From: Prostheceraeus crozeri
Lineage: Eukaryota > Platyhelminthes > Polycladida > Euryleptidae
Direction of reading: 5' to 3'
DNA: 64,000 nt
Assembly (NCBI GenBank): GCA_907163375.1
Contig: CAJQUW010016962.1
Coordinates: forward strand, 232,726 to 296,725
In this document: one piece after another, positions 22,362 through 33,207 of the stretch
Layout: each line of letters starts with the position of its first letter
How positions within the stretch are numbered: position 1 is the stretch's first letter
Notes under the pieces: generated by a model
What the model saw: only the letters and a program-made list of their open reading frames with translations
What the model was told of the DNA's origin: nothing
Databases searched by the model: none
Translations under genes and position numbers: made by a program

Positions 22362-23267
22362 TTACGCTCGGGTAGAAGAGAGGGAGGGACAAGAGCACAG
22401 TAAGTGGGGTACATCGTGGTTTACACCACAAACAGGGCAGTCAGGAGAAGTGGACCTGCCAATCCTGTGAAGATAGGAGTTGAGAAGAAGGCTGTGGCCG
22501 TTGCAACGAAGACGTGAGAGCTCACAACGGACAGCGCGAGGGAGGGACAGCTCCTCAGTTGCTACGCTAGGGACTTGTGAAGAAATCAAAGACGAACGAA
22601 CGGAAGTCCTCCAGGAGTTGAACAGGGAATGACGAATGAAGGACTTCAGAGAAGACAGACACTGAGGAGCTGCAGAGGGGAGACAAGTGCTACTTTTGGC
22701 AAGCGCATCTGCAGTATCATTGCCACTGATGTTCGAGTGACCAGGAAGCCACTGCAATGACACTGAGATCGAGGAAGAGCAGAGGGACGACAAAGAGGAC
22801 CAGGCAGAATGGACAGACGTGGACAAGAGGGGCGACGGGGGTGAAGAGAGCACGGTCAGAGCCGAGAGAGAGTCGGACAAGAGAAGAAGAGAGGAAAAGA
22901 GACATGAAGAGTGATGGGAAACGGACCAAGAGAGAGCATGCTGGATTGCAACCATTTCAGCTGTGAAGCTTGAACAATGCGCACCAGCATGAAAGGAAAG
23001 AGAGAAAGTGGAAGAGCATGAAGAACAGTTTATGAAAACACCCGAGCCACCTGGTCGAAGTCGTCCAATAACGGAGCCGTCAGTCCAGATGGTCAGGTCA
23101 GCAACGGGGAGGGAGGAAAGGTGGTCTCGGACCAAAGCGGTGCGAAGAGGGACTGGGTCGGAACGGGAGCAGGGGGAGGACAGGGCTAGTGACACGGAGA
23201 ACAGGGGAGGGGACCACGGGGGGGGAGGGAGGGCAGGAGACCAGGGGCTCACGCGGAGAAGAAACAA
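22362..23267 (-). pseudogene. LINE RNase H and C-terminal zinc knuckle
   Basis: The four RNase H motifs are present: LTIWTDGSVI (D), SFTAEMVAIQHAL (E), LLLSDSLSAL (D) and LPGHSNISGNDTADALAK (H, D). A CCHC-type knuckle CPVCGVNHDVPHLLCSCP follows. It would remove RNA from the hybrid during cDNA synthesis. The frame ends in TAA at 22362, soon after the knuckle, close to the normal end for the group. Its catalytic residues look intact although the element is broken upstream. Confidence 0.85.
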
Positions 23268-23886
23268 GTGGAGAAAGCGGATGAGAAGTACAGAAGAAGC
23301 GCCACGAAGAGGAACGGACGCGCTTGGGGACAGAAATGGTCGCTAGAGAGGACAAGGGAAACGAGGGTGGGAGGCGAAGAGCGCGCTCATAAGAGTAGAG
23401 CGACTGAGCGGTGAGGGTCACGGAGAGGGGAGGAAGTCCAGCTTCCAACAAAAGAAGAGGAATAGGAGTGGTCAAACAGCAGCCAGTGATCGCACGGCAC
23501 GCGGAGCGGTGGGTAGCTTCTAGGTGTTGAAGATGTTTAGCGTAAATGAAGGGGAACCAACCAGGGGAAGCATAAGTGAGGACGGGGAGAAGAAAGGTCT
23601 TGTAGAGAGAAGCAAGGGACTCTTTGGAAGGGCCCCAAGAAGCGGATGAAACAGCCCTGAGAGATCTTAAACGAGGGAAAAGAGTGGATCTCAGGGCAGA
23701 GCTATGGGGGAAGAAGGAAAGTGTTCGGTCTAAAGTTACTCCGAGGAACTTGGGGGAAGCGTTGAATGAGAGGGGGCGGCCCAAAAGAGACAGGGAGGGC
23801 TGAACGGAAGCTTCACGGGTGGCGGTGCTGAAGAAGGAGACTTCGCATTTAGCGGATTTAGAGGAAGCTGCCACTTTAAAGACCAA
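23098..23886 (-). pseudogene. LINE thumb and linker between RT and RNase H
   Basis: FLGVTLDRTLSFFPH and LYKTFLLPVLTYASPGWFP are the conserved post-RT blocks of I/Jockey-type LINEs. LEATHRSACRAITGC and LLLEAGLPPLSVTL follow. The end reads into Pro-rich out-of-frame sequence beside the RNase H frame. Confidence 0.75.
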
Positions 23887-25457
23887 GCCTCGAGCTCAGA
23901 CAGAGCTTCTTGGACGGCGGCAGTGGCGAGGTGAATGTGAGGAGAAGACGCCCAAATAGCAAGATCGTCTGCATAAAGTGAAAAGCGGACTGAGGGAGGG
24001 AGCACGGAAGAAACGTCGTTAATGAAGAGGTTGAAGAGGACTGGGCCGAGCACTGACCCTTGAGGGACTCCCCATCGAACTCGGAAAGAGTTACTGGAAG
24101 AGTTTCGAAAGGCCACTTGTGCACGACGGTCCGATAAGAAAGACTGGGTCCAGCGAACAAAGCAAGGAGGCAGGCCAGAGGCCAGAAGCTTGTGGTAGAG
24201 AGCTGAATGCCAGACCGAGTCGAAGGCACGAGAGAAATCAACGGTGGCTAACACAGTCCTTGCACAAGGCTTGGAGTTGTGAAAGCCATCGGAGATTGAC
24301 TGAGTAAGAAGAACTATCTGGTCAGTGGTAGAACGGCCTGGGCGAAAACCGGCCTGAAGAGGGGTCAGAAGATCCTTAGATTCGAGGAGAAAAGACAGAC
24401 GGGCTAGCACGAGACGCTCAAAGAGTTTCGAGATACAAGATGTAAGGCAGATAGGACGAAACGAAGACGGAGCGTCTGTGGGTTTGCCAGATTTGTGCAC
24501 CGGGTAGATGGTGGAAGATTTCCAGGCGGAGGGAAAGGAGTGGGTGGACCAAGAGAGGTTGAAGATAAACAAAAGAAAAGCAAGGGCAGAAGGAGGAAGA
24601 TTTTGGAGGAGAGGGTTCGAGACGTGGTCAGGACCGGCTGCAGTCGACGAGGAGAGGGAACTAATAGCTGTGGTGAGCTCCGACAGGCTAAAAGGAGAGC
24701 AAAAGGATGGGCAGGTACAGGTAGAGTCGCGGAGCTCACGAAGGAAGCGGCGGTTTTCAGGATGGCGATTAGAAGGAAGGGATCTAGAGAAGTGGCTCTT
24801 GAGAAAAGAAGCGTAACGGGTGGCTGTAGCCTTAGCAGTGCTACACCCGGGAAAGGTTGGATCAGAACTGGAGGATTTGGGAGTACCAGCTACTGAGCGG
24901 AGGAGGGAGAAGACCTTACGGGGGTTGGAGGAAAGGCGAAGATTGGACGCTGTCCGTTGCCAAGCATCAGCTTTCGCTTTAGCAATGGCTCGGGAGGCGG
25001 AACGGGATGCAGAAACATAAGCCTGACGATCCGCTTCACTTCGATGGGCCCGTCTGAATGCCTTGCGGCGAGGATGGACGAGCTGATCTAGTTCCGCGGA
25101 CCACCAAGCTTTCGGGGACTGGCGGGTACGACCGAAAGGAATTGAAGATTTTGCCGCTTCGAGGATGATAGAGGAGAAAGAAGCAGCAGCTTTAGTAAGA
25201 GTAAGAGAAGAGTACGAGTCAGAGTCGGGACAATGAGAAGTTACATGAGTCCTGTAGTCATCCCAGCGAGCCTTTTTAAAGTTGTAAGAGGGTTTGCGCT
25301 CGTTGGGAGAATAGTGTGGGGAGAGAGGAATCTTAATAGAGATGGGGAGGCGGTCAGATCCAAGATCAGGAAGGACGGACCAGCCACATCTAGGAGCAAG
25401 AGACGAAGGTACCAGACTGAGGTCTGGGGAGGTACTCCATCCAGAAGACTGCTGCAA
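23736..25457 (-). pseudogene. LINE reverse transcriptase domain
   Basis: 573 codons hold the end of the endonuclease (SDRLPISIKIPL) and a nearly full RT: FRPICLTSCISKLFERLVL, LTPLQAGFRPGRSTTDQI, ATVDFSRAFDSVWH, WGVPQGSVLGPVLFNLFIND and YADDLAIW. Catalytic Asp residues in DFSRAFD and YADD are present. The segment changes frame after LEAWSLKWQLPLNP, and the thumb continues in the frame at 23098-23886. Confidence 0.85.
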
Positions 25458-26152
25458 TAGAGTGGGAGTATCAGGGTCATTAAGTGATTCAAGATCTGAA
25501 GCGAGAAGCCAGGAGTAGATTTCGGAGCCGAGAGAGTTAGGATGGCCCCGAGAATCCCAGGAGGGGTGGTGTGCATTAAGATCCCCAAAGATGAAGGTGG
25601 ACGGGGAAGAGGGGAATGAGGAAGGAGAGAAGGTACGGCGCGAGCGGGCCTCGGTAGGGGTGGAGCTAGCTGGGGGACGTAGGCATTAAGTAAAGAGATA
25701 GTGTTGGAGCGGAGGTGTACGTGAATGCCAAGGAAGCTACAATGAGAATTAGACGAAGCGAGCGAGGGGATGGACCAAGGAGAATGTCCAAAACCATCCC
25801 GGACCAGAGTCATCACGCCTCCACCACTGCCGCGGCGGGGCTGAATCGTCCGATCCTGGCGGTAGCACTTATATCCAGGAATACGAAAAGTAGTGGATGG
25901 GAGAAGTTTCGTTTCCTGGATAAGAATGATGTCGTAAGGATTTGAAGATAGAAAGTGAGTGAGCTCCAAGCGGTGGGCCCGCACTCCGTTTGCGTTCCAC
26001 TGAAGGATCTTGAGCTCGTTGGTTGAAGATCGGGGGGAAGAGCGAATAGGACGGAGGGGTCTTACGGGTGAAGGTGGGCTGGGCGAGGGAGGACATGGCA
26101 AAGAAAAGGCTGAGGAAGGGTAAGGAGCGGGAGGAGGAGGTGGGGGAGGCAA
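25241..26152 (-). pseudogene. LINE endonuclease domain (APE type)
   Basis: LKILQWNANGVRAHRLELTH, ILIQETKLL and a GGVMTLVRDG segment are the first half of the domain. A frame change near 25640 leaves the rest (FGDLNAHH, SWDSRG region) in another frame, and the tail of this segment reads out of frame. The domain nicks DNA for target-primed reverse transcription. It is broken in this copy. Confidence 0.75.
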
Positions 26153-26994
26153 GACAGAGGAGGAGGAGACAGGGGGAGGGCAGACGCAGGGAGACGGGAC
26201 AGAACAACCCGAGGCTGCATGGAAGAAAGAGCAGCAGTCACGGCGGCAGGGCTAGGAGCGGGCGGGGAAGGAGTGGGCGGAAGGTGGAGACGGGAGAGGA
26301 CGACACGAGGCTGCAGGGACGAGAGAGAGGCAGCCGAGGGGGTGGAGACAGGCACAGGGGGTTCGGGGTGACGGGAGGGAGGAGGCCGGCCAGCGGCGAC
26401 TGAGGACGAGCGGTTGGGAGGAGAGGAGAGGCGAGAGAGGACAACGCGGGGTTGCAGGGAAGAGGCCAAAGGGGCCGAGGATTGGACGAAAACGGTGGAT
26501 TGGGCGCGGGAGAGGGAGGAAGAGCGGTCTGAGGTAGAAACAGTTGGGGATGGAGAAGGAAAACGAAAGTGTGTAGGAGAGCAGGTGGGACAGACCCATT
26601 GGTGACGCCTGGGGAGGGCGTTGAAGGCGCGGGAGGTAAGAGAGGAACAGCGAAGATGAATCCAAAGTTTACATGCCGAGCACTGAGCAGAACGGCCGTT
26701 GTAGCCAACGCTTCTCTGACAGACTCCGCATGGGTACCTAGGAGGGTGGCGAGGTGAAGGACCAGGATTGGGATGGATTCCTGCCATGAGGAGCAGGAGA
26801 AGAATGAGTAGACGAGGGAGAGGAGATGAAAGAAAGTGGCCGTAAAGATATATACAGAAGAAGACAACTATTTCTCCACGACCAACGGAGAAATAGAGTG
26901 GCAAAAACCCGAAGGAGGCAGCGCGCCAACAGACGGCCACTCGGGAAAGTGTCCCCCATTTCGACCCAATCCGGGGGGGCGGGTACCACCACAA
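26062..26994 (-). CDS. LINE N-terminal region: hydrophobic leader, NPGP motif, PHD finger, Pro/Ser-rich tail
   Basis: 310 codons. A hydrophobic stretch near residues 40-70 leads into GIHPNPGP, which looks like a 2A ribosome-skipping peptide but lacks the acidic residues of the active DxExNPGP form. A C4HC3 PHD finger follows (CGVC, CSAC, WIHLRC, CPTC) at about 90-137. The rest is Pro/Ser-rich with three copies of SSLQPRVVLSRL or a close variant, spaced about 35-50 residues. PHD fingers occur at this place in several invertebrate RNase H LINEs; binding of a histone tail is possible but unproven here. It overlaps the endonuclease frame by about 90 bp in another frame. Confidence 0.75.
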   Translation of the reverse strand: MWWYPPPRIGSKWGTLSRVAVCWRAASFGFLPLYFSVGRGEIVVFFCIYLYGHFLSSPLPRLLILLLLLMAGIHPNPGPSPRHPPRYPCGVCQRSVGYNGRSAQCSACKLWIHLRCSSLTSRAFNALPRRHQWVCPTCSPTHFRFPSPSPTVSTSDRSSSLSRAQSTVFVQSSAPLASSLQPRVVLSRLSSPPNRSSSVAAGRPPPSRHPEPPVPVSTPSAASLSSLQPRVVLSRLHLPPTPSPPAPSPAAVTAALSSMQPRVVLSRLPASALPLSPPPLSCLPHLLLPLLTLPQPFLCHVLPRPAHLHP

Positions 26995-27050
26995 GGAGGC
27001 GGAAGGACATTGGCACCCTACATGTGATGGTTCCGGCTGCTACACGGAAG

Positions 27051-27958
27051 AACTAATTGGGAATGGGAATTGATCTCTTGCGAATGCTACCAGTGATTAC
27101 AGAGTAGGAGCTACAAAGGCATTGACGTCGAGTATTAGGAGAAACTCTATGCGTTGATAGATGCGATATCAAAGGAGATTTCTTTTGATGTTATTTTGAT
27201 CATTAGCTTGATCAAGGACTATTTCGCAGAGATAAACGATTTCAGTCAGACAATGTCTGAAGGTATTAAAGAAATCACTAATATCGAAAAGAGATAGTGA
27301 TGTGCCCCAATTAAGCATTCTCTATACTTCCCTTTCGAACATGCTCTCTCCATTGCTTGGTCAAGAGTTCTTATGGACTCTTAGCCATGCATTTATTTCT
27401 GAAAACACAACAGCTCAGATGAAAAAGCTCCTGTGAACTATGAAATTTAAGAGAAATCCATATTTCTTAATTATTTGCATGCAATTGAAGTGCATAGAAA
27501 ATTCAAAAAACATCTTTATCGACAATCCAATGATTCGATCACATAGCTAACTTGAGGTCGCTGATCCTGCTGGATATGACGATAATTCTTACAGAAGTAT
27601 CTACTAACATGAAATTAAAACAAAATGTTTCATAGGAAGACTGCCTTAGTAACTTTACGACATAATGCAAGTGCACTGCAAGCTGAACACTGAAAAAGTG
27701 AGCGACCTTTAAAATTGACATCTTAAATTAATGTTGCAGCTTTCGCGACGGTCTGAACACAAAAATCCGCAAATCAATTACTGCTCAGCTGTCACTAAAT
27801 GATTTCAGCAGAAACGTCATCAATATACTTATTGTAGCATCGTTAAAGACATCTGATGTGAACGGATGACTCTTGTGAAGATTAACCATTTATTTTCACT
27901 GCTTTGGACAGTGCACAGTTTACAGCGATGAATTGAATGATAAATAGATATTGGTGGA
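27051..27958. other. No gene recognised
   Basis: AT-rich sequence between the LINE 5' end and the mariner-like element. No exon or repeat signal was seen. Confidence 0.5.
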
Positions 27959-28192
27959 TATACCGGGTGGCCCATAAATTTGTATACAGTTGCCTATTAA
28001 GAAACAGCAAGCAATATGGACTTTTTTTATGTCATCGACAGTGTTCTTTTGTTTATTAGCAGATGAAGCAATGTCGTAAACATGCGTGTGTGCTACATGA
28101 TTGGCTGAAAGTCCTGGAATGAGTTTTTGTCACAAGACACGCCGCAACAAACACGAGCGCCATCTTTATCATTGTTTTGGTTACCGTCAGAA

Positions 28193-28450
28193 ATGCAAGG
28201 ACGATTGAACTTCGAGCAACGCAAATGTGCGATCAAATTATGGTGGAAGCATGCGAATGCAGCAGCCGTCATTCGCAACTGGCCAGATAGCAAAGGGTAC
28301 AGCACCTAGACGACTTCCACTCCATTGCATTAGAGGCAAGTTCGATGAAACATATGTTCGTTGGCTGAAACATATGTTCACTCACCTAAAAAATCAACCC
28401 GACGCGCTTCTTCAGAGGTATCCATTAGTCGCACATCACTACGGTGAATG
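28193..28450 (+). pseudogene. D41D transposase, N-terminal part
   Basis: MQGRLNFEQRKCAIKLWWKH then NAAAVIRNW is the first helix-turn-helix of this mariner-like group. A frame change near 28295 leads to PRRLPLHCIRGKFDETY, the second helix region, then a stop at about 28450. The first catalytic Asp region lies in decayed sequence between 28450 and 28650. Confidence 0.7.
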
Positions 28451-28551
28451 ATGTCGTCTCTAGGTTTGAAACCTTACAGACCTCGGTTAATTCACCGATT
28501 ATTAAGAGTATGATCCAGATTTTCGATTCGAATTTTGCGAAATTTTCTTAA

Positions 28552-29129
28552 ATGTTATCAGTGAAAGCCCAGAAATACTCGATCGTATTCTATGGACTGA
28601 TGAAGCCACTTAAATTATACGGCCATACCAACCACCATAATTGTATCTACTGGAATACAACCAATCACCACGTTGTAATCGAAAGACAAATGAATCAACC
28701 AGGAGTTACTTTTTGGGGAGGAATTTCTTCAGATGGTCTGATAGGACCAATTTTCTTTGAGACTACTGTGAATGGCAAAAATTACTTGGATCTTCTTAGA
28801 ACTATCACTTCCACACTGAAACAGCGTCGTGATTTCAATGAAATGTTCTTCATGCAAGATGGAGCTCCGCCCCATTACGCAACATCTGTGCGCAAGTTCC
28901 TTGACGAGACATTTTCCTCCCGCTGGTTGGGAAGACGTGGAGCGATTGAGTGGCCTCCTAGGTCACCTGATCTGACTCCAATGGACTTCTTCGTATAGGG
29001 TATTATTAAATATTATGTGCATAGCAAAAAACATACAACTGTTCAGGAAATGAAGCTTTACATAACTGATTCATTCAATCTTATCAATGAAAATAGACAT
29101 CTGTGCTACAAGGTGTGTCATGATGTTAA
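28552..29129 (+). pseudogene. D41D transposase, catalytic part up to the piggyBac
   Basis: GVTFWGGISSDGLIGPIFF, FFMQDGAPPHYATSVRKFL (second D) and IEWPPRSPDLTPMDFF (third D) are clear. I count 41 residues between the two Asp. A TAG follows FFV, then the frame goes on (GIIKYYVHSKKHTTVQEM). It is cut at the TTAA 29126-29129 by the piggyBac and resumes at 32081 as KLRLEECAANEGRQFEHL, ending in TAA at 32133-32135. The join at one TTAA is in frame. Confidence 0.85.
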
Positions 29130-32076
29130 CCCTTTAGGGTTTAGTGGTACATTTTTATACCACCAACAATGTATTCTTTTGTGATCGTGTTTCGGCTCTT
29201 GTTTTCCGTTATCATTTACCATATCTAACAACTTGGTAGAAAATGCATTGAAAAAAAAGCTGTGACGAGTTTGTTTTACAAAATCAATTATTTTCTAGTG
29301 GATACAGACGATGAAATTGTACATTTTTTTCATTATCGACTTTTTGAGAATTGCATCGGGTAAGTGTTCATGTCATCTGCCTCTTTCATGTTCTAGTAAC
29401 TTTTCTACCACAATTTTGGTAAGATGATAACCTGAAAAAACATAATTGGTCAAGACATGAGCTGATAATTTGTTCGTTTGTGCAAAATTGAAATAGAACA
29501 CGTAGGTGGTACAAATATATACCACTAAGCCTTAGAGGAAAATTATGCAAAATAATGAAATATTCACGAATGCTAGTACATGTTCTGAAAAATGTATTGC
29601 TAGGTACTTGACATACATCCAAAAAGCCTAGATACACTTTTGCGTCTATGACGCTCCACCAATGTAGTTTTTGGCAAAATTTTTTCTTCAGGGACTCGAC
29701 CACACACTATTAGCATCGTTATTTCGAAGTTGTTCCACTAGGCTATGTCCGTTTCTGTGGTGCTTGTTCCTCAATTATTGTTTATAGCGTAGATGTTTTC
29801 TTTCTGTGACATTAAGTAATACATTGAATCTTCTAAATAATGTACAGAATCAGAAAATGATTACAAGTAGCTGCTGTTTCAAATTTGACTTCTCATTTCA
29901 GGTGATGGCGGAAAGAATTTTCATCACCAAACGATCTGCTGGTCGACAGGCAATACAATTGCTTTTCGCCGATGATTCCGATGAAGAGCCTGCCCATGTT
30001 GATGAAGAGGATATGTCTCTCCTTGAAGCGGACTATGACGCCGGATTGGACGAAGCCGTCATATCGACTTCACAAGCACCTGAATCTGATGAACGACCTA
30101 CTACTTCAACTATGACAAGACCCAGAGAAACCCTCTTCTGTAACTCATGGAAGACCAAAGCTAGTCTTCAACCCAATCCATCGTTCTCAAAAACAATTGA
30201 ATATGACATTATTCGGTCTGACATCCTTGAACTGAACTGCCCATATGAAGTATTTCTCAAAGTTTCTGGGTTGAATCAACTTATTGGTGACATACTAATT
30301 CCCCAGTCACACGAATACGCGAAACAAAATGGGAACGTTTTTTCTGTTGAAGAAGAAGAAATGAAGGCCTTCGTGGGTATTTGTGTTCTAATGGGCCTGC
30401 ATGTTCTTCCTGAAATGAGGGATTATTGGTCCACTGACAAAGCAGTTGGAGTTCCATTTGTGAATAATATAATGACCCTGGCAAGATTCGAAGCAATTAG
30501 AAAGAATCTGCACTTCTCTAACAATTGGGACGCCACCCCTAATGACCGTGCCTACAAGATTCAGGCGGTTTTAGATCATTTCAACATGCACTTTCAGGAT
30601 GCCATCAGCCCTTCAAAATCCCATTCAATTGACGAGCGAATGATAAAATTTAAAGGTCATAACATCATGAAGCAATACATCAAGAACAAACCATCAGTGC
30701 GCTAGAGATTCAAAATGTGGGTCAGAGCTTCGGCAAAGACAGGCTATGTCTTCGAATCTCACCTGCACACCGGAAAAAAGCCTGATGAATTCTCCGACTC
30801 TTCACATACACTTGGCGAATCGGTGGTTCTGCAACTGTCACAAACATTAGAGATAAAGGATGTGTTTTAGCGTTTGACAATTTTTCTCTTCGGTTCCCTT
30901 GATGGAGAAATTGCATGAATATTGCATCAAGTCGGTTGCAACCATCAGAAAGAACAAGAAGCACTTGCCCCAATTGAAAACTGACGCAGCGATGAAGTCT
31001 GGGGAAACATTTGGCACTGTCCAAAGCAATGGGAAGGTGGCATTTATCCATTGGAAGGATCGACGGTGCGTGTGCGCTGTATCGAATTACTTGACGCCTC
31101 ATGGAGCGACCTCTAAACAGCGAAAAGTCAAAGGATCGGCACAAAAGGCAGAGGTTGACATCCCGATAATGATAGCCATGTACAATTGCTACATGGGAGG
31201 TGTGGACATCTCTGATCAAGGGAAAGAATGCTATGAAATCGACCACCGAAGCCGTACAAATACTACCTCAAACTATTCTTCGATCAAATTGACACCGCCA
31301 TTTCAAATGCCTACATAGTGTACAAGCAGATGAAAGACGTCCCTTCCATGTCATCGAAGGACTTTCGCTTGAAGATTGTTCATGGTCTTGTAGGACAATT
31401 CTCATCAAGATCCAAACCGTGGTTCGAATCGGCAAAGTCGAAGAAAAGAAAGTTGCTCCAACCATCATCCAATGGTATTCCTCACCTTCCAATTGTCAAA
31501 AGCAATAGAGCACGATGTACGTTCTGTTCTTCAAACGAAAACGACTGCCGAAGTAATGTATTCTGCAGGATCTGTGACGTTGCTCTATGTCTGAATAGTC
31601 AGAGGAACTGCTACTCATGTTATCATGAATAGTTTCATTCCCCTATTGTTTGATAGGCCTAAATTTGGACACAACACACGAATGATAATGTATATTGCTA
31701 ATCATCATCAATCATCGATTGATCAATTTTTTGAGTTGTATGTGAAAAACCGGCATTTCTCCAACAATTGTAGTGCCCTGAATTACACAATAACATGAGG
31801 GGTTTGGTATATTGCACAACATCAAAATACAATTTTAACCATGCCTACGTAGGTACTTGCATTAAAGAGCGCAACAACAATTGCAAAAAAACTATCTGCC
31901 GAGATCGAAAATTTCACTAGGGTATAGTGGTACAAAAATGTACCACCCCCAAAAATAATATTCCCGATATATATTTTTCAAAATACTTGAGATACGTCTT
32001 AATGGGACCCAATAACAACTATCCATGAGAAGAAAATAAGATTCCTCAGTAAAATGGAGATCTGTGCCCTAAAGGG
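29130..32076 (+). mobile_element. piggyBac transposon, 2947 bp, nested in the mariner
   Basis: Tips CCCTTTAGGGT and CCCTAAAGGG are flanked by TTAA at 29126-29129 and 32077-32080, the exact piggyBac target. A subterminal GTGGTACA(T/A)TTTT(A/G)TACCACC palindrome lies inside each end (near 29142 and 31928). It encodes a damaged transposase at 29905-31632. It landed in the C-terminal coding part of the mariner transposase. Confidence 0.93.
29905..31632 (+). pseudogene. piggyBac transposase, broken
   Basis: ATG at 29905 follows an acceptor-like TTTCAG, so a 5' UTR intron is possible. The acidic N-terminus and DDE-like fold carry SIDERMIKFKGHN (first D), AFDNFS near 30860 (second D, out of the main frame) and GGVDISDQG (third D). 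The C-terminus has the Cys-rich finger CTFCSSNENDCRS...FCRICDVALCL. Breaks by eye are a TAG after KNKPSVR (30703-30705) and frame changes near 30850, 30890 and 31240. The product is about 570 residues when laid along the family. Probably moderately old. Confidence 0.85.
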
Positions 32077-32284
32077 TTAAACTTCGTCTTGAGGAATGTG
32101 CTGCGAATGAAGGCAGACAGTTTGAACATTTGTAATAATCTTTGAATATGCCCACGCACACACTGTGCATATGTTCTCCCTTGTTTTTAGCTGAGATAAA
32201 CATTTTCCTCAAAAATATACATGTTTTTGGATCATTTAAAAGATCTATTTCAACTGTATACAAACTTATGGGCCACTCTGCATA

Positions 32285-32959
32285 GTGGATAAGATAAATA
32301 GTGAACACCTAAACTATGAGATTTTGTAGGTGCAAAAGTTTATAGATTAGTTTCATCATTGATTGCACATGACAACCTCTAGATTGAGGAGAATTCCAGG
32401 GAATGACACCCCGGACAGGTGCCCAAATAAATCCTCAAATTTTCAAAAGTCAAGATGACTTTATTTCAGTTTTAATTGTATAGAAAAGCCATTAGATTGC
32501 TAGCTTTTAAAGGTCAATCCTGATCCAGAAGTTCCCTGTTTTCAACATGTCTAGCAATGACACTTAACGACTTATTCGTAGTGATTAATTCGGTTCCCGG
32601 GATCTCGGAATCAAGGAAAGTCAACTTTTGAAGGCTCAACTTGATACATGTATGACCTAGTCTGCTGAATTCGCTAATGCTGACCGACAGAATGCATCAT
32701 TTTGATTGAGATGCATGGATGTCTCACATGCTTATATGAACGGATGAGATCGAAATATAGCTAGTCGAAATTGTAGCGAGCTGATTCCTATATCTGATCG
32801 GAGCAGAGTAGTTGAAGATATAGCTACGTGTAGATGGAGCGGAGATGCCACAATTCTTCCGCTCCAGATCCCTGACACTCTATTTATTTGTTTTAGTGAC
32901 ATCAATTTGATTCTTAAAGAAAGACTTTGATGCCATTTTGTTAAAGCTGTTAACTAAGC
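32285..32959. other. No gene recognised
   Basis: AT-rich spacer between the mariner-like element and the Harbinger element. Nothing identifiable was seen. Confidence 0.5.
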
Positions 32960-33207
32960 GGGGGCAGTAACACGAAGGTGTAGTTACGCTGAAATCGTCG
33001 TTAAGCCGTCGTAATGCATTTGATAACTTAACTCCCGGTAACACAAAGCTGTAGTTATCTGTGAAAATCGTTACCTTCTACACTAAATTATCAGCACCGT
33101 GGAATCAGTCGTTAGACAGTTGCTAGAAATTCTGACAGTGATGATCACACTTTAGACATGACATATATAAGCTGAGACCAGAAATTGTGGAAGTGTATTG
33201 TTAAAAG

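Larger units (their letters stand above)
22362..27050 (-). mobile_element. Long APE LINE with PHD finger and RNase H (I/Ingi-like group)
   Basis: Read right to left, it encodes a PHD finger and proline-rich region, an apurinic-type endonuclease, a reverse transcriptase, an RNase H and a C-terminal zinc knuckle. RNase H in an APE LINE points to the I/Ingi-type group. The five open segments overlap by 90-220 bp in different frames, so about four frame changes divide what was one long ORF (or two ORFs). It is much more GC-rich than its surroundings. Long frames on the opposite strand are shadows of this bias. Confidence 0.88.
27961..32282 (+). mobile_element. Mariner-like (D41D) transposon, split by a piggyBac
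   Basis: Ends TACCGGGTGGCCCATAAATT and, reversed, TGCAGAGTGGCCCATAAGTT form an inverted repeat of about 32 bp, both continuing TTGTATACAGTTG. TA flanks at 27959-27960 and 32283-32284. Without the piggyBac (29130-32076) it is about 1.37 kb. Transposase remnants show 41 residues between the second and third catalytic Asp, the spacing of rosa/Visitor-type families. Confidence 0.88.

Noticed and set aside
22757-26867. Long plus-strand open frames opposite the RNase H LINE
   Set aside because: They are arginine/glycine/glutamate-rich shadows of a GC-biased LINE coding strand; the minus frames hold the conserved domains.
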